From assembly GCF_900291465.1 (NCBI RefSeq), contig NZ_LT985808.1, positions 3,376,670 to 3,440,669 on the forward strand: a stretch of 64,000 bases of DNA, in the 5' to 3' direction. Source of the stretch: Bacteroides sp. Marseille-P3684 (lineage in GTDB: Bacteria > Bacteroidota > Bacteroidia > Bacteroidales > Bacteroidaceae). Position 1 is the first letter of the stretch, and the number at the start of each line of letters is the position of its first letter. Under the pieces are notes generated by a model that did not search any database, was not told the origin of the DNA, and worked only from the letters and a program-made list of their open reading frames with translations. Below, piece after piece: positions 1-8,780 of this stretch. The position numbers and the translations under genes were made by a program.

Positions 1-1
1 G

Positions 2-319
2 AAATGCTATAACATTGAAACCGTAGAAGACCAAAAGGTGAGAACTGCCTTCCTGATGGTGGGCAACACGAAAATAGAACTGTTGGAACCGACGGGTCCT
101 GACAGCACCATTGCCAAGTTCATCGAAAACCGCGGCATGGGTGTGCACCACGTGGCTTTTGCCATCGAGGATGGCGTCGCCAACGCACTGGCTGAAGCGG
201 AAGGCAAAGGCATCCGCCTCATCGACAAAGCCCCGCGTAAGGGTGCTGAAGGCCTGCACATCGCATTCCTCCACCCGAAATCAACCTTGGGCGTACTGAC
301 CGAACTTTGTGAGAACTAA
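2..319 (+). CDS. mce: Methylmalonyl-CoA epimerase (5' truncated)
   Basis: The reading frame enters from the left edge, so the N-terminus is missing; about 105 residues remain. The visible part matches the C-terminal half of the glyoxalase/VOC-fold methylmalonyl-CoA epimerase, with the core stretches KIELLEPT, GVHHVAFAIEDG and KGAEGLHIAFLHP. The His in GVHHVAF and the Glu in KIELLEP are the positions expected for metal ligands in this family. The enzyme interconverts (R)- and (S)-methylmalonyl-CoA in the cytoplasm, on the route from succinate to propionate. It lies directly upstream of the decarboxylase subunits on the same strand, which supports the assignment. A GTG inside the frame at position 38 is an internal valine, not the start. 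Confidence 0.93.
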   Translation, partial: KCYNIETVEDQKVRTAFLMVGNTKIELLEPTGPDSTIAKFIENRGMGVHHVAFAIEDGVANALAEAEGKGIRLIDKAPRKGAEGLHIAFLHPKSTLGVLTELCEN

Positions 320-338
320 TCAAAAATAACTCATTTCC

Positions 339-390
339 GTTTCGCACCAACCCGACGCACAGCAGCTGACAAGCCGGAGGGGTGCGAAAC
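339..390 (+). promoter_or_regulatory. Intra-operon hairpin between mce and mmdA
   Basis: A perfect 10-bp inverted repeat, GTTTCGCACC at 339-348 and its complement at 381-390, encloses a 32-nt loop. No T-run follows, so it is not a classical terminator. It could be an mRNA processing or stability hairpin that separates expression of the epimerase from the decarboxylase subunits. The function is inferred; the symmetry is seen directly. Confidence 0.5.
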
Positions 391-437
391 AATAAAGACC
401 TTATTATTCATATAATCCGGACAGAATCTATACTGTT

Positions 438-1991
438 ATGACTAAACAATTGGACAGAATCAAGGAGCTTGTGGAACTCCGTGCACAAGCCCGTATGGGT
501 GGCGGTGAAAAAGCCATCGGCAAACAACACGACAAAGGAAAGTACACGGCGCGTGAACGCATTGCCATGCTGCTGGATGAAGGCAGTTTCGAAGAACTGG
601 ACATGTTCGTGCGCCACAGATGTACGAACTTCGGACAAGAGAAGAAGTCATTCCCGGGCGACGGTGTGGTAACCGGCTACGGAACAATCGACGGACGTCT
701 GGTCTATGTGTTTGCACAAGACTTCACCGTTTTCGGTGGTTCATTGTCTGAAACCATGGCACAGAAGATTTGCAAAGTGATGGATTTGGCCATGAAAATG
801 GGTGCACCGGTCATCGGTATCAACGACTCGGGTGGTGCACGTATCCAGGAAGGTATCAATGCACTGGCAGGATATGCGGAGATTTTCCAACGCAACATCC
901 TGGCTTCGGGTGTCATCCCGCAGATTTCCGGTATCTTCGGTCCCTGCGCCGGCGGTGCTGTATATTCTCCGGCATTGACCGACTTCACCCTGATGATGGA
1001 AGGCACTTCCTACATGTTCCTCACCGGACCGAAAGTGGTGAAGACCGTGACGGGTGAAGACGTTTCACAGGAAGACCTCGGCGGAGCCAGCGTACACTCC
1101 ACCAAGTCGGGTGTAACCCACTTCACAGCCTCAACCGAAGAGGAAGGTCTTGCCCTCATCCGCAAACTGCTCAGCTACATGCCGCAGAACAACATGGAAG
1201 AGGCTCCCTACGTGGAATGCACCGACCCCATCGACCGCATGGAGGACTCCCTCAACGAAATCATCCCTGACAACCCCAACAAGGCATACGACATGTACGA
1301 GGTCATCAGCGCCATTGTCGACAACGGCGAATTCCTCGAAGTACAGAAGAACTATGCCACCAACATCATCATCGGTTTTGCTCGCTTCAACGGACAATCG
1401 GTAGGTATCGTTGCCAACCAGCCCTGCCGCTATGCCGGTGTGCTCGACTGCAACGCTTCACGCAAGGGCGCACGTTTCGTCCGTTTCTGTGACGCCTTCA
1501 ATATTCCCATCGTTTCACTGGTCGACGTACCGGGCTTCCTGCCGGGTACAGGTCAGGAGTACAACGCCGTCATCCTCCACGGTGCCAAGTTGCTGTATGC
1601 CTACGGCGAGGCAACCGTACCCAAGGTGACCGTCACCCTGCGCAAGTCTTACGGTGGTTCGCACATCGTGATGAGCTGCAAGCAACTCCGTGGCGACATG
1701 AACTACGCATGGCCGTCGGCTGAAATCGCCGTTATGGGTGGTGCCGGTGCCGTGGAAGTGCTCTACGCCAAGGAAGCCAAAGAAGCTGCCGACCCGAAAG
1801 CCTTCATGGCAGAGAAAGAGGCAGAATACACCAAACTGTTTGCCAACCCGTATAATGCAGCGAAGTACGGCTACATCGACGATGTCATCGAGCCGCGCAA
1901 CACCCGCTTCCGCATCATCCGTGCCCTGGCACAGTTGCAGACCAAGAAGGTAGTAAACCCTGCCAAGAAGCACGGCAACATACCTTTGTAA
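438..1991 (+). CDS. mmdA: Methylmalonyl-CoA decarboxylase / propionyl-CoA carboxylase carboxyltransferase subunit
   Basis: At 517 residues this is the usual length of the carboxyltransferase subunit of biotin-dependent acyl-CoA decarboxylases. Both crotonase-like halves are present: the N-terminal half carries the oxyanion-hole stretches [11 protein letters not shown] and [13 protein letters not shown], and the C-terminal half carries [12 protein letters not shown] and [12 protein letters not shown]. It transfers the carboxyl group of methylmalonyl-CoA to biotin on the carrier protein encoded at 2977. With the gamma, biotin carrier and beta genes that follow, it should form a membrane-bound Na+-pumping decarboxylase making propionyl-CoA. 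The ATG at 438 gives the typical [12 protein letters not shown]-terminus. The alternative, a propionyl-CoA carboxylase, is less likely because a Na+-pump beta subunit is in the same cluster. Confidence 0.94.
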   Translation: MTKQLDRIKELVELRAQARMGGGEKAIGKQHDKGKYTARERIAMLLDEGSFEELDMFVRHRCTNFGQEKKSFPGDGVVTGYGTIDGRLVYVFAQDFTVFGGSLSETMAQKICKVMDLAMKMGAPVIGINDSGGARIQEGINALAGYAEIFQRNILASGVIPQISGIFGPCAGGAVYSPALTDFTLMMEGTSYMFLTGPKVVKTVTGEDVSQEDLGGASVHSTKSGVTHFTASTEEEGLALIRKLLSYMPQNNMEEAPYVECTDPIDRMEDSLNEIIPDNPNKAYDMYEVISAIVDNGEFLEVQKNYATNIIIGFARFNGQSVGIVANQPCRYAGVLDCNASRKGARFVRFCDAFNIPIVSLVDVPGFLPGTGQEYNAVILHGAKLLYAYGEATVPKVTVTLRKSYGGSHIVMSCKQLRGDMNYAWPSAEIAVMGGAGAVEVLYAKEAKEAADPKAFMAEKEAEYTKLFANPYNAAKYGYIDDVIEPRNTRFRIIRALAQLQTKKVVNPAKKHGNIPL

Positions 1992-2020
1992 CCTAACCTT
2001 ACTCGCTAATTCTTAAGAAC

Positions 2021-2932
2021 ATGCAGATTATGAATAAATTGAAAGGAATCCTTTGGGGATTATTGCTGACCGTCGGACTGGTTTCATGCAACCACTATGA
2101 CGGTACTTCCAAACTGCTCATCAACGAAGTGCTGACAGACAACGAAGCCAACTTCCAAGACGATTATGGTATTCATAGTGCATGGATTGAGGTATTTAAC
2201 AAGTCGTATGGCAGTGTGGACCTGGCAGGTTGCTACCTGAAAGTGAGCAACAGTCCGGGTGACACACTCACCTATACCATCCCGAAAGGTGACGTGCTGA
2301 CTGTTGTCAAACCCCGTCAGCACGCCCTTTTCTGGGCTGACGCCAAACCTAACCGTGGAACTTTCCATACCAACTTTATCCTCCACGCAGAACGTCCCAA
2401 CTGGATTGGTCTCTATGACTCCGGCGAGAAGTTGCTCGACGAGATTGTCGTCCCCGTACTGGGTGCCGACCAATCCTACGCCCGTGTACAGGACGCCTCG
2501 AAGCAGTGGGAAGTGAAAGGCGGAAGCCCTGACAAATACGTCACCCCGAGCACCAATAATCAGACCATTGAGAAAAACGAGAAAATGGAGAAGTTCGAGC
2601 TGCATGACAGTGCCGGCGTCGGAATGTCGCTCACAGCCATGCTGGTCGTGTTTGTAGGACTGATCCTTCTTTATGTCATTTTCCGCACTCTTGGGAAAGC
2701 GATCTTTAAAGAAAAACAAACAGCAAAACCATCTGTAGATATGAAGCAAGAAGACACTGCCAACAAGGCTGCCAACTGTCCCGACGAAGTTTATGCAGCC
2801 ATCGCCATGGCCCTTCACGAGGAACTGGGAGGTGTGCACGACATCGAATCGAATGTCCTGACCATCCACCGTGTCCACTCACCCTGGAGTGCCAAGTATG
2901 ACGCTCTCCGTGTCATCCCGAGAAAGAAATAA
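2021..2932 (+). CDS. OadG-type gamma subunit fused to a lamin-tail-domain lipoprotein
   Basis: This 303-residue protein combines two parts. Residues 1-23 are a lipoprotein signal peptide with an LVSC lipobox (Cys23). Residues about 33-130 resemble a lamin-tail domain (LLINEVLTDN, WIEVFNKSYGSVDLAGCYL). A single membrane helix follows at about 199-226 (GMSLTAMLVVFVGLILLYVIF), typical of the small gamma subunit (OadG) of Na+-translocating decarboxylases. The C-terminal cytoplasmic part has a segment (PDEVYAAIAMALHEELG) that resembles OadG tails of Bacteroidetes. Classical OadG is only about 80 residues, so the N-terminal two thirds is extra. The position between the carboxyltransferase and the biotin carrier supports the gamma-subunit role. 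A start at the in-frame ATG at 2030 is also possible. Confidence 0.85.
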   Translation: MQIMNKLKGILWGLLLTVGLVSCNHYDGTSKLLINEVLTDNEANFQDDYGIHSAWIEVFNKSYGSVDLAGCYLKVSNSPGDTLTYTIPKGDVLTVVKPRQHALFWADAKPNRGTFHTNFILHAERPNWIGLYDSGEKLLDEIVVPVLGADQSYARVQDASKQWEVKGGSPDKYVTPSTNNQTIEKNEKMEKFELHDSAGVGMSLTAMLVVFVGLILLYVIFRTLGKAIFKEKQTAKPSVDMKQEDTANKAANCPDEVYAAIAMALHEELGGVHDIESNVLTIHRVHSPWSAKYDALRVIPRKK

Positions 2933-2976
2933 CCAACGAACACTGTAATCAACCTTTTTCAAAGAAACGATCCGAT

Positions 2977-3420
2977 ATGAAAGAATATAAATATACCATC
3001 AATGGCAAAGAGTACAAAGTAACCATTGGCGAAATCGAAGGCAATATTGCCAACGTGGAAGTAAACGGCCAGTCCTATAAAGTGGAAATGGAGAAGAAAG
3101 CCGAAGAACCCAAACCCGTGGTACGTCCGGTAGTCAAACCGGCAGCTCCGGCAGCCAAACCCGCAGCACAGCCTGCCGCACAGCCTGCACCCGCAGCCGG
3201 TGGAAGTGGCAGAGGCGTGAAGTCTCCGCTTCCCGGTGTCATCCTCGACGTGAAGGTTAAAGTGGGAGACGCCGTGAAGAAAGGACAGACAGTCGTCATC
3301 CTCGAAGCCATGAAGATGGAGAACAACATCAACGCCGACCAAGACGGTACAATCACAGCAATCAACGTCAAACAAGGCGACTCAGTCCTCGAAGGTACTG
3401 ACCTCGTCATGATTGGCTAA
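2977..3420 (+). CDS. mmdC: Biotin carboxyl carrier subunit of the decarboxylase
   Basis: The protein has 147 residues. An N-terminal beta-rich segment (about 1-45) is followed by an Ala/Pro/Lys-rich flexible linker (about 46-78) and a C-terminal biotinyl domain. The biotin attachment motif EAMKMENN places the biotinylated Lys at residue 113, about 35 residues from the C-terminus as usual. It shuttles the carboxyl group from the MmdA carboxyltransferase to the membrane beta subunit. The gene starts 44 bp after the lamin-tail/OadG gene and ends 19 bp before the beta-subunit start, so all are probably one transcript. Confidence 0.95.
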   Translation: MKEYKYTINGKEYKVTIGEIEGNIANVEVNGQSYKVEMEKKAEEPKPVVRPVVKPAAPAAKPAAQPAAQPAPAAGGSGRGVKSPLPGVILDVKVKVGDAVKKGQTVVILEAMKMENNINADQDGTITAINVKQGDSVLEGTDLVMIG

Positions 3421-3439
3421 TCAAGAAAAAAAGAGCATT

Positions 3440-4603
3440 ATGGGAGAATTTGCTACATTTATCGCTAACAACCTGGCAGACTTCTGGACCTACACCGGCT
3501 TCTGCAACGCCACGCCGGGACATCTGGTCATGATTCTGGTAGGACTCTTCTTCATCTACCTCGCCATCGCGAAGGAGTTTGAACCGATGTTGCTGATTCC
3601 AATCGGTTTCGGTATCCTCATCGGAAACATCCCCTTCAACATCGAGGCAGGTCTGAAGGTGGGTATTTATGAAGAAGGCTCGGTGCTGAACATCCTTTAC
3701 CAGGGTGTGACCTCCGGCTGGTATCCGCCGCTCATCTTCCTGGGCATCGGTGCCATGACCGACTTCTCGGCACTGATATCCAACCCGAAGTTGCTGCTCA
3801 TCGGAGCTGCTGCACAATTTGGTATCTTCGGTGCCTACATGATCGCACTGGAGATGGGTTTCAACCCGATGCAGGCCGGCGCCATCGGCATCATCGGCGG
3901 TGCAGACGGACCGACCGCCATCTTCCTGTCATCCAAGTTAGCCCCAAATCTGATGGGAGCCATTGCTGTCTCTGCCTACTCATACATGGCATTGGTGCCT
4001 GTCATACAACCTCCCATCATGCGTCTGCTCACAACGAAAAAGGAACGGGTGATGCGTATGGCTCCTCCCCGCAAGGTTTCCCATACCGAGAAGGTGATGT
4101 TCCCCATCATCGGTCTGTTGCTCACCTGCTTCCTCGTGCCGTCCGGTCTTCCCTTGCTGGGTATGCTCTTCTTCGGTAACCTGCTGAAGGAAAGTGGTGT
4201 CACCCGCCGCTTGGCGGAGACAGCCCGCGGTCCGCTGATTGACACCATCACCATCCTGCTGGGTCTGACCGTCGGCGCATCCACACAGGCATCTGAATTC
4301 CTTACGTGGGATTCCATCAAGATTTTCCTGCTGGGAGCCCTGTCGTTCATCATCGCCACTGCATCCGGCGTGTTGTTTGTGAAAATCTTCAACCTCATCC
4401 TGCCGAAGCACAAACGCATCAATCCGCTCATCGGCAATGCCGGTGTATCTGCAGTGCCCGACTCGGCACGCATCTCACAAATTGTCGGTCTGGAATATGA
4501 CCCGACCAACTACCTGCTGATGCATGCCATGGGTCCGAATGTGGCAGGTGTCATCGGTTCGGCAGTTGCTGCCGGTATCCTGCTTGGATTCCTCTCCATG
4601 TAA
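3440..4603 (+). CDS. mmdB: Na+-translocating decarboxylase beta subunit
   Basis: A strongly hydrophobic protein of 387 residues with about nine or more membrane helices, matching OadB/MmdB/GcdB. The conserved segments IGIIGGADGPTAIF, GNLLKESGVTRRL and NPLIGNAGVSAVPDSAR are those around the Na+-binding Asp and Ser/Asn residues of the family. It decarboxylates carboxybiotin and couples this to Na+ export. I chose ATG 3440 (MGEFATF). An in-frame TTG at 3413 would overlap the end of the biotin carrier gene and add nine residues that look unlike the family. The gene ends just before a strong bidirectional terminator, so it closes the propionate cluster. Confidence 0.95.
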   Translation: MGEFATFIANNLADFWTYTGFCNATPGHLVMILVGLFFIYLAIAKEFEPMLLIPIGFGILIGNIPFNIEAGLKVGIYEEGSVLNILYQGVTSGWYPPLIFLGIGAMTDFSALISNPKLLLIGAAAQFGIFGAYMIALEMGFNPMQAGAIGIIGGADGPTAIFLSSKLAPNLMGAIAVSAYSYMALVPVIQPPIMRLLTTKKERVMRMAPPRKVSHTEKVMFPIIGLLLTCFLVPSGLPLLGMLFFGNLLKESGVTRRLAETARGPLIDTITILLGLTVGASTQASEFLTWDSIKIFLLGALSFIIATASGVLFVKIFNLILPKHKRINPLIGNAGVSAVPDSARISQIVGLEYDPTNYLLMHAMGPNVAGVIGSAVAAGILLGFLSM

Positions 4604-4618
4604 CGGATAGCACCCTGA

Positions 4619-4676
4619 ATAAAACAGACGCTCCATCCGAACGGTTATCTCGTCACGGATGGAGCGTCTGTTTTAT
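4619..4676. terminator. Bidirectional terminator between mmdB and panD
   Basis: A perfect 21-bp inverted repeat runs from 4619-4639 to 4656-4676, with a 16-nt loop. The arms carry A-runs and T-runs at their outer ends (ATAAAACAGACG / CGTCTGTTTTAT), so the hairpin can end transcription of both the plus-strand decarboxylase operon and the convergent panCD operon. Confidence 0.9.
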
Positions 4677-4743
4677 CATTGTCAGGAAACAGGTCACGAA
4701 GTCCGCATGCCGCGGACCGGCCGGTCCGTTTCCTGCTCCGGAA

Positions 4744-5094
4744 TCATTTCACGATGCGGTTGTCTGCATCCGGGAAAGCTACCTTCGGCTTGAAGGTCTT
4801 TGCTTCCTCGAAGTCCATCAGGGCATACGACATGATGATGACCACATCCCCCACCTGCACCTTGCGGGCAGCGGCGCCATTCAGACAGATGCAGCCCGAA
4901 CCACGTTCGCCCTTGATGACATAGGTCTCAAAACGTTCGCCGTTGTTGTTGTCCACAATAGCCACCTTCTCACCGGCAATGAGGTTGACTCCATCCATCA
5001 GGTCCTCGTCGATGGTGATGCTGCCCATATAGTTCAGGTTCGCCTCGGTGACATGCACACAATGAAGTTTTGACTTCAATACTTCTATCATCAT
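4744..5094 (-). CDS. panD: Aspartate 1-decarboxylase
   Basis: The product of 116 residues matches the pyruvoyl-dependent aspartate decarboxylase proenzyme. The self-cleavage site Gly24-Ser25 sits in NYMGSITID; Ser25 becomes the pyruvoyl group. Other family segments are [29 protein letters not shown] and [10 protein letters not shown]. It makes beta-alanine from aspartate for pantothenate and CoA synthesis. It lies 5 bp downstream of panC on the same strand, the usual panCD arrangement, and the pathway continues with coaBC elsewhere in this window. A second ATG at 5091 would also serve as start and is closer to the family's N-terminus. Confidence 0.97.
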   Translation of the reverse strand: MMIEVLKSKLHCVHVTEANLNYMGSITIDEDLMDGVNLIAGEKVAIVDNNNGERFETYVIKGERGSGCICLNGAAARKVQVGDVVIIMSYALMDFEEAKTFKPKVAFPDADNRIVK

Positions 5095-5099
5095 AACTC

Positions 5100-5954
5100 T
5101 TACTTGGTTTCCTCTTTATATTTGATGTTATCAATCAGACGGACTTCACCACAATAGACCGTGATGCAGCCTACGATGTAGCCGGTATCCTCCCAGGCAC
5201 GAACCGTCTGCAAGGTGTTGCCGTCCACAATCTCGAAATATTCCAGTTCCAGCCCTTCTACGGCAGCAATGGCATCCTCCACAAAACGTTTGGTCTCTGC
5301 CAGGGTATGCGTCTTCGCATACTCCACACTGCTGAACAGCGTGCGGGAGATATTCAGCGCTGTCTCCCGTTCGGCAGCAGACAACCGCGCATTCCGACTG
5401 CTCAACGCCAGACCGTCCGCTTCACGCACGATGGGACATCCCACGATTTGCAACGGATAGTGCATCTGCCGCACCATCTCGCGGATGATTGCCAGCTGCT
5501 GGAAATCCTTCTCGCCGAAATAAGCACGGTCCGGCCTTACCGCTTCAAACAGCTTGCTCACAATCTGGCAGACACCGTTGAAATGTCCCGGACGATGGAC
5601 ACCTTCCATCACCGTATCCAGCGGAGCATAGCTGAAGTGACGGGTATCCGGCTCAGGATACATCTCATCGACCGAGGGCGCAAAAACATACGTCGCACCG
5701 ATGCCCTCCAACAGTTTGCAGTCAGCCTCCAACGTACGGGGGTACTTCAGCAAATCATTCTTATCATTAAACTGGGTCGGGTTCACAAAGACACTCACCA
5801 CAGCCACATCATTCTCAGTCACGCAACGTTTCACCAATGAGGCATGTCCCGCATGCAATGCACCCATTGTCGGGACCAGACCAATCGTTTTGCCCTGTGC
5901 ACGGCATTCACCGAGCGCAGCCTGTAGTTCTTTAATTGTTTGTATCAGTTTCAT
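5100..5954 (-). CDS. panC: Pantothenate synthetase
   Basis: It joins pantoate and beta-alanine using ATP. The 284-residue product has the nucleotide-binding HIGH-like segment in [14 protein letters not shown] (about residues 25-38), the pantoate/ATP-site stretches [13 protein letters not shown] and [16 protein letters not shown], and ALSSRNARL, the family's SSRN signature. The start was set at 5954 ([10 protein letters not shown]). The frame is open further upstream, but that extension lies beyond a clear promoter and has no family resemblance. It is followed after 5 bp by panD, so beta-alanine synthesis and use are co-expressed. Confidence 0.96.
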   Translation of the reverse strand: MKLIQTIKELQAALGECRAQGKTIGLVPTMGALHAGHASLVKRCVTENDVAVVSVFVNPTQFNDKNDLLKYPRTLEADCKLLEGIGATYVFAPSVDEMYPEPDTRHFSYAPLDTVMEGVHRPGHFNGVCQIVSKLFEAVRPDRAYFGEKDFQQLAIIREMVRQMHYPLQIVGCPIVREADGLALSSRNARLSAAERETALNISRTLFSSVEYAKTHTLAETKRFVEDAIAAVEGLELEYFEIVDGNTLQTVRAWEDTGYIVGCITVYCGEVRLIDNIKYKEETK

Positions 5955-5999
5955 TTCTATACAATTAGCTTTATAGGCCTTCACGTTTGAAAGTCGGTG

Positions 6000-6029
6000 C
6001 AAAATTACACGGATTTGATTAACTGACAA
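6000..6029 (-). promoter_or_regulatory. panCD promoter
   Basis: On the minus strand there is a -7 box TAATTTTG (6000-6007) and, 19 bp upstream, a -33 TTG (6027-6029). This fits the Bacteroides primary sigma consensus TTTG-N19/20-TAnnTTTG. It supports the panC start at 5954. Confidence 0.65.
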
Positions 6030-6325
6030 TAAAAAATGATTTCTATTTTCAAGAATCTCACAAAGAAGCGTCCTATCCGCCAACCCGATAGAAGCAGCAT
6101 CCACCTCCATATCCTCGCGCAAGGCACCCTGCCATTCCCGTTTCCTGCCACGAATAACTCTTGACAAAAACTTCCCGTTTTCCTCGTCCGGGGACTACTT
6201 TCCGTCTGTTTCTCCAACAGCATAATGCACACAATCTGACGCCGACAACTACAGAAATGTCAGCTTTTTGACTTAAAAAAGAATAATAATAGCCACGCTC
6301 CGGGCTCTTTAAGCCATATTTTTAC
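6030..6325. other. Intergenic stretch between divergent panC and GT5-like gene
   Basis: Together with the flanking promoters this is the 409-bp gap 5955-6363. I see only the panC promoter at its left and the GT5-like promoter at its right. The open frames that cross it have no recognisable product, and I see no repeat, RNA or hairpin with a T-run. Confidence 0.5.
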
Positions 6326-6333
6326 TATCTTTG
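6326..6333 (+). promoter_or_regulatory. -7 box for the GT5-like gene
   Basis: TATCTTTG matches the Bacteroides -7 consensus TAnnTTTG, 31 bp before the ATG. No good -33 TTTG is seen at the standard distance. Confidence 0.55.
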
Positions 6334-6363
6334 CGAAATGATTTATGACAAAGAGAAATAACA

Positions 6364-7188
6364 ATGAAGGCTAAAAAAGTTTTATTTATCACTCAAGAAA
6401 TTACCCCCTATGTATCCGAATCACCGTTGTCCGTCATGGGCAGAGAACTTCCACAGTACATTCAGGAAAAAGGCCGTGAGATTCGCACCTTTATGCCCAA
6501 GTGGGGAAATATCAATGAGCGAAGAAACCAGCTTCACGAAGTTATCCGCCTTTCGGGCATGAATCTGATCATCGATGACACCGATCATCCGTTGATTATC
6601 AAAGTCGCTTCCATCCAATCGGCACGCATGCAGGTGTACTTCATCGACAACGATGACTATTTCCTTCACCGCCAAATGGTAGCCGATGAGGAAGGGAACG
6701 AATATGCCGACAATGACGAACGTGCCATTTTCTATGCCCGCGGTGTGCTGGAGACAGTGAAGAAGCTTCGCTGGTGTCCTGAAATCATACATTGCCACGG
6801 CTGGATGAGCGCATTTGCCGGCATGTACATCAAAAAGGCATACAACGACGAACCTTCCTTCCGCGACTCCAAAGTGGTTTACTCCACCTACGGAGACGAC
6901 TTCCAACACCCCATCGAACCGGGACTGGGCGCACGCGCCATGCTGAAGGGGCTTGAACAGAAAGACCTCGATGTGCTCAATGGCATCAAGTCATGCCTTG
7001 ACATGGAGAAAATGGCTGTTGCCTACTCCGACGGCCTGATTTTGAACAGCGAGAACTGCAAACCCGAGCTTGCCGAATATGCCAAAGAACTGAACACCCC
7101 CATCCTGCCTTTCCAGGCTGACGATGCCGCATTCAAGGAGGCATGCAGCGACTTCTACGACGAAGTCTGGAGTGCAGGCAAAGAATAA
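6364..7188 (+). CDS. Glycogen/starch-synthase-like protein, N-terminal half only
   Basis: The 274-residue product resembles the N-terminal Rossmann half of GT5 glycogen synthases: KKVLFITQEITPYV at the start, DNDERAIFYARGVLE, and PEIIHCHGWMSAFAGMYIK, which corresponds to the DIVHAHDWHT region of active enzymes. The C-terminal half, which supplies the second nucleotide-sugar lobe, is absent. The ADP-glucose-binding KTGGLADV segment is replaced by ESPLSVMGREL, so the Gly-Gly is lost. I therefore doubt glycogen synthase activity; a binding or regulatory role is more likely. It lies 40 bp upstream of the DUF4270 lipoprotein gene on the same strand and has its own promoter. Assignment to the fold is firm; function is not known. 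Confidence 0.8.
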   Translation: MKAKKVLFITQEITPYVSESPLSVMGRELPQYIQEKGREIRTFMPKWGNINERRNQLHEVIRLSGMNLIIDDTDHPLIIKVASIQSARMQVYFIDNDDYFLHRQMVADEEGNEYADNDERAIFYARGVLETVKKLRWCPEIIHCHGWMSAFAGMYIKKAYNDEPSFRDSKVVYSTYGDDFQHPIEPGLGARAMLKGLEQKDLDVLNGIKSCLDMEKMAVAYSDGLILNSENCKPELAEYAKELNTPILPFQADDAAFKEACSDFYDEVWSAGKE

Positions 7189-7228
7189 GAACAAGAATCC
7201 TAACAAAAACTGCTGGAGAATAACGACG

Positions 7229-8620
7229 ATGAGAATCTGTAGCATCCTGCGCGGGGCATTGGTTTCCTCCCTGCTTGTGTTCGCCGCATGCGACGACAAC
7301 ACTTCAAACCTGGGTGTGGAAGTAATGCCCGATGGCGACTTCACCATCAGCACACAGACTGACTACCCCGTGAACATAACATCGTTTGCGGTAGACAGCA
7401 TACTCGCCCGCACAACCACAGCCTACCTGGGCAAGTTCACGGACCCGTATACGAACACCGTGTTTGAATCGGACTTCCTGACGGAGTTCTATTGCCCCGA
7501 AGACTTCAAGTTCCCCGACAAGAGCCTGCTCGCAGACCCGGAAAACCCGGAAGCACGCTCCGTGGAGCTCAACCTGTACTACTCTTCTTACTTCGGCGAT
7601 TCGCTGGCAGCACAGAAGCTGGCGGTCCATGAGCTGACAAGGGTGCTTGAAGCGGATGAAAGCTACTACACCAACCTGGATCCGACCCAGTATTACGACG
7701 TTAACCAGGCTCCTGTACAGGAACAGGCCTATACCGCCATCGACATGATACATGGCGACTCGCTGTTCGCAAGCAATGGAGTGCACATGCTCACCATTCC
7801 TCTGCCCAAGAGCTTCGGCGACCGCCTGTTCAAGGCTTACTACGAACACCCCGAATATTATAAGAACTCCGAGGAGTTCATCCGCAATGTGTTCAAGGGA
7901 TTCTATCTGAAGCATACACAGGGCGACGGTTCCGTGCTGAACATCAACTATGTCTACCTTGATGTCTACTTCGACTACAAGGTGAAAAGCTCCACCGGTC
8001 AGGTCGATTCATTGGTAACGGCCTTCTCCCAGTTCCGTGCGACACCGGAAATCGTACAGGAGAACCGCTTCTCCATGAAGAACATAGACCAGCTGATTGC
8101 GCAGAACAATGATGTAGCATACATCATGACGCCGGCAGGCGTGTTCCCCGAAGTGGAACTGCCGATTGATGAGATTTCTCTCAATGACACCATCAATGCC
8201 GCCTCGCTGACCATCTACCGCAAGAACAACCTCAATGCTTCCAAGTACCAGATGGGAACCCCGCAGGAACTGCTGATGATACCGAAGTCGGAATTAGGTT
8301 CGTTCTTTGAAGAGCAAAAGGTGCCTGACAACATCACTTCGTACTACACGACGCTCTCCAACAACCAGTACACCTATTCCAACATCACCAACCTGGTGAA
8401 TACATTACGCCGTCAGCGTCGCGACAACCCGGACTATGACAAGGATCCCGACTGGAACAAGGTCGTGCTTGTCCCCATCACGCGCGTGACACAGACGACC
8501 AGCAGCAACACGGTCATCACCGTCCGTGTGCTGCATGACCTGAGCCTCAACTTTGCCAAGCTGAAGAAAGAGGACATCAAACTCAGCATCATCTACAGCA
8601 AATACCAAGATTCAAAATAG
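7229..8620 (+). CDS. DUF4270 family lipoprotein
   Basis: A 463-residue secreted lipoprotein. The signal peptide (about residues 1-19) ends in the lipobox FAAC, followed by DDNTSNLG, the typical DUF4270 opening. Further family features are short blocks with SVELNLYYSSYFGDS and TAASLTIYRKN-like strands, and a mixed beta composition. The frame is open upstream but the signal peptide fixes the start at ATG 7229. The family is restricted to Bacteroidetes; its function is unknown, and the protein is probably outer-membrane anchored. It follows the GT5-like gene with no promoter in between, so the two are probably co-transcribed. A terminator lies just downstream. Confidence 0.85.
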   Translation: MRICSILRGALVSSLLVFAACDDNTSNLGVEVMPDGDFTISTQTDYPVNITSFAVDSILARTTTAYLGKFTDPYTNTVFESDFLTEFYCPEDFKFPDKSLLADPENPEARSVELNLYYSSYFGDSLAAQKLAVHELTRVLEADESYYTNLDPTQYYDVNQAPVQEQAYTAIDMIHGDSLFASNGVHMLTIPLPKSFGDRLFKAYYEHPEYYKNSEEFIRNVFKGFYLKHTQGDGSVLNINYVYLDVYFDYKVKSSTGQVDSLVTAFSQFRATPEIVQENRFSMKNIDQLIAQNNDVAYIMTPAGVFPEVELPIDEISLNDTINAASLTIYRKNNLNASKYQMGTPQELLMIPKSELGSFFEEQKVPDNITSYYTTLSNNQYTYSNITNLVNTLRRQRRDNPDYDKDPDWNKVVLVPITRVTQTTSSNTVITVRVLHDLSLNFAKLKKEDIKLSIIYSKYQDSK

Positions 8621-8642
8621 GCTTTTCAACCCTCTACATGCG

Positions 8643-8690
8643 CCATGCGGGCATAACGGGCACTGTACCGTTGTGTCCGCATGGTCTTTT
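8643..8690 (+). terminator. Terminator after the DUF4270 gene
   Basis: CCATGCGG (8643-8650) pairs with CCGCATGG (8677-8684), extended inside by a wobble and two more pairs, and is followed by TCTTTTTAT. This is a rho-independent terminator for the 6364-8620 transcript. Confidence 0.8.
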
Positions 8691-8744
8691 TATCAAGGCG
8701 TAAGAAATGCCGGTCCTCATACCTGCTATCCCAAAGGCTTTTCT

Positions 8745-8752
8745 TACATTTG
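8745..8752 (+). promoter_or_regulatory. -7 box for the S9 peptidase gene
   Basis: TACATTTG matches TAnnTTTG and lies 28 bp before the chosen ATG at 8781, which supports that start over an in-frame upstream codon at 8673. Confidence 0.6.
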
Positions 8753-8780
8753 CACATCAACAAAAACATACATCCGTATC

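Noticed and set aside
6005-6232. Small minus-strand gene upstream of panC
   Set aside because: It overlaps the panCD promoter and has no recognisable product.
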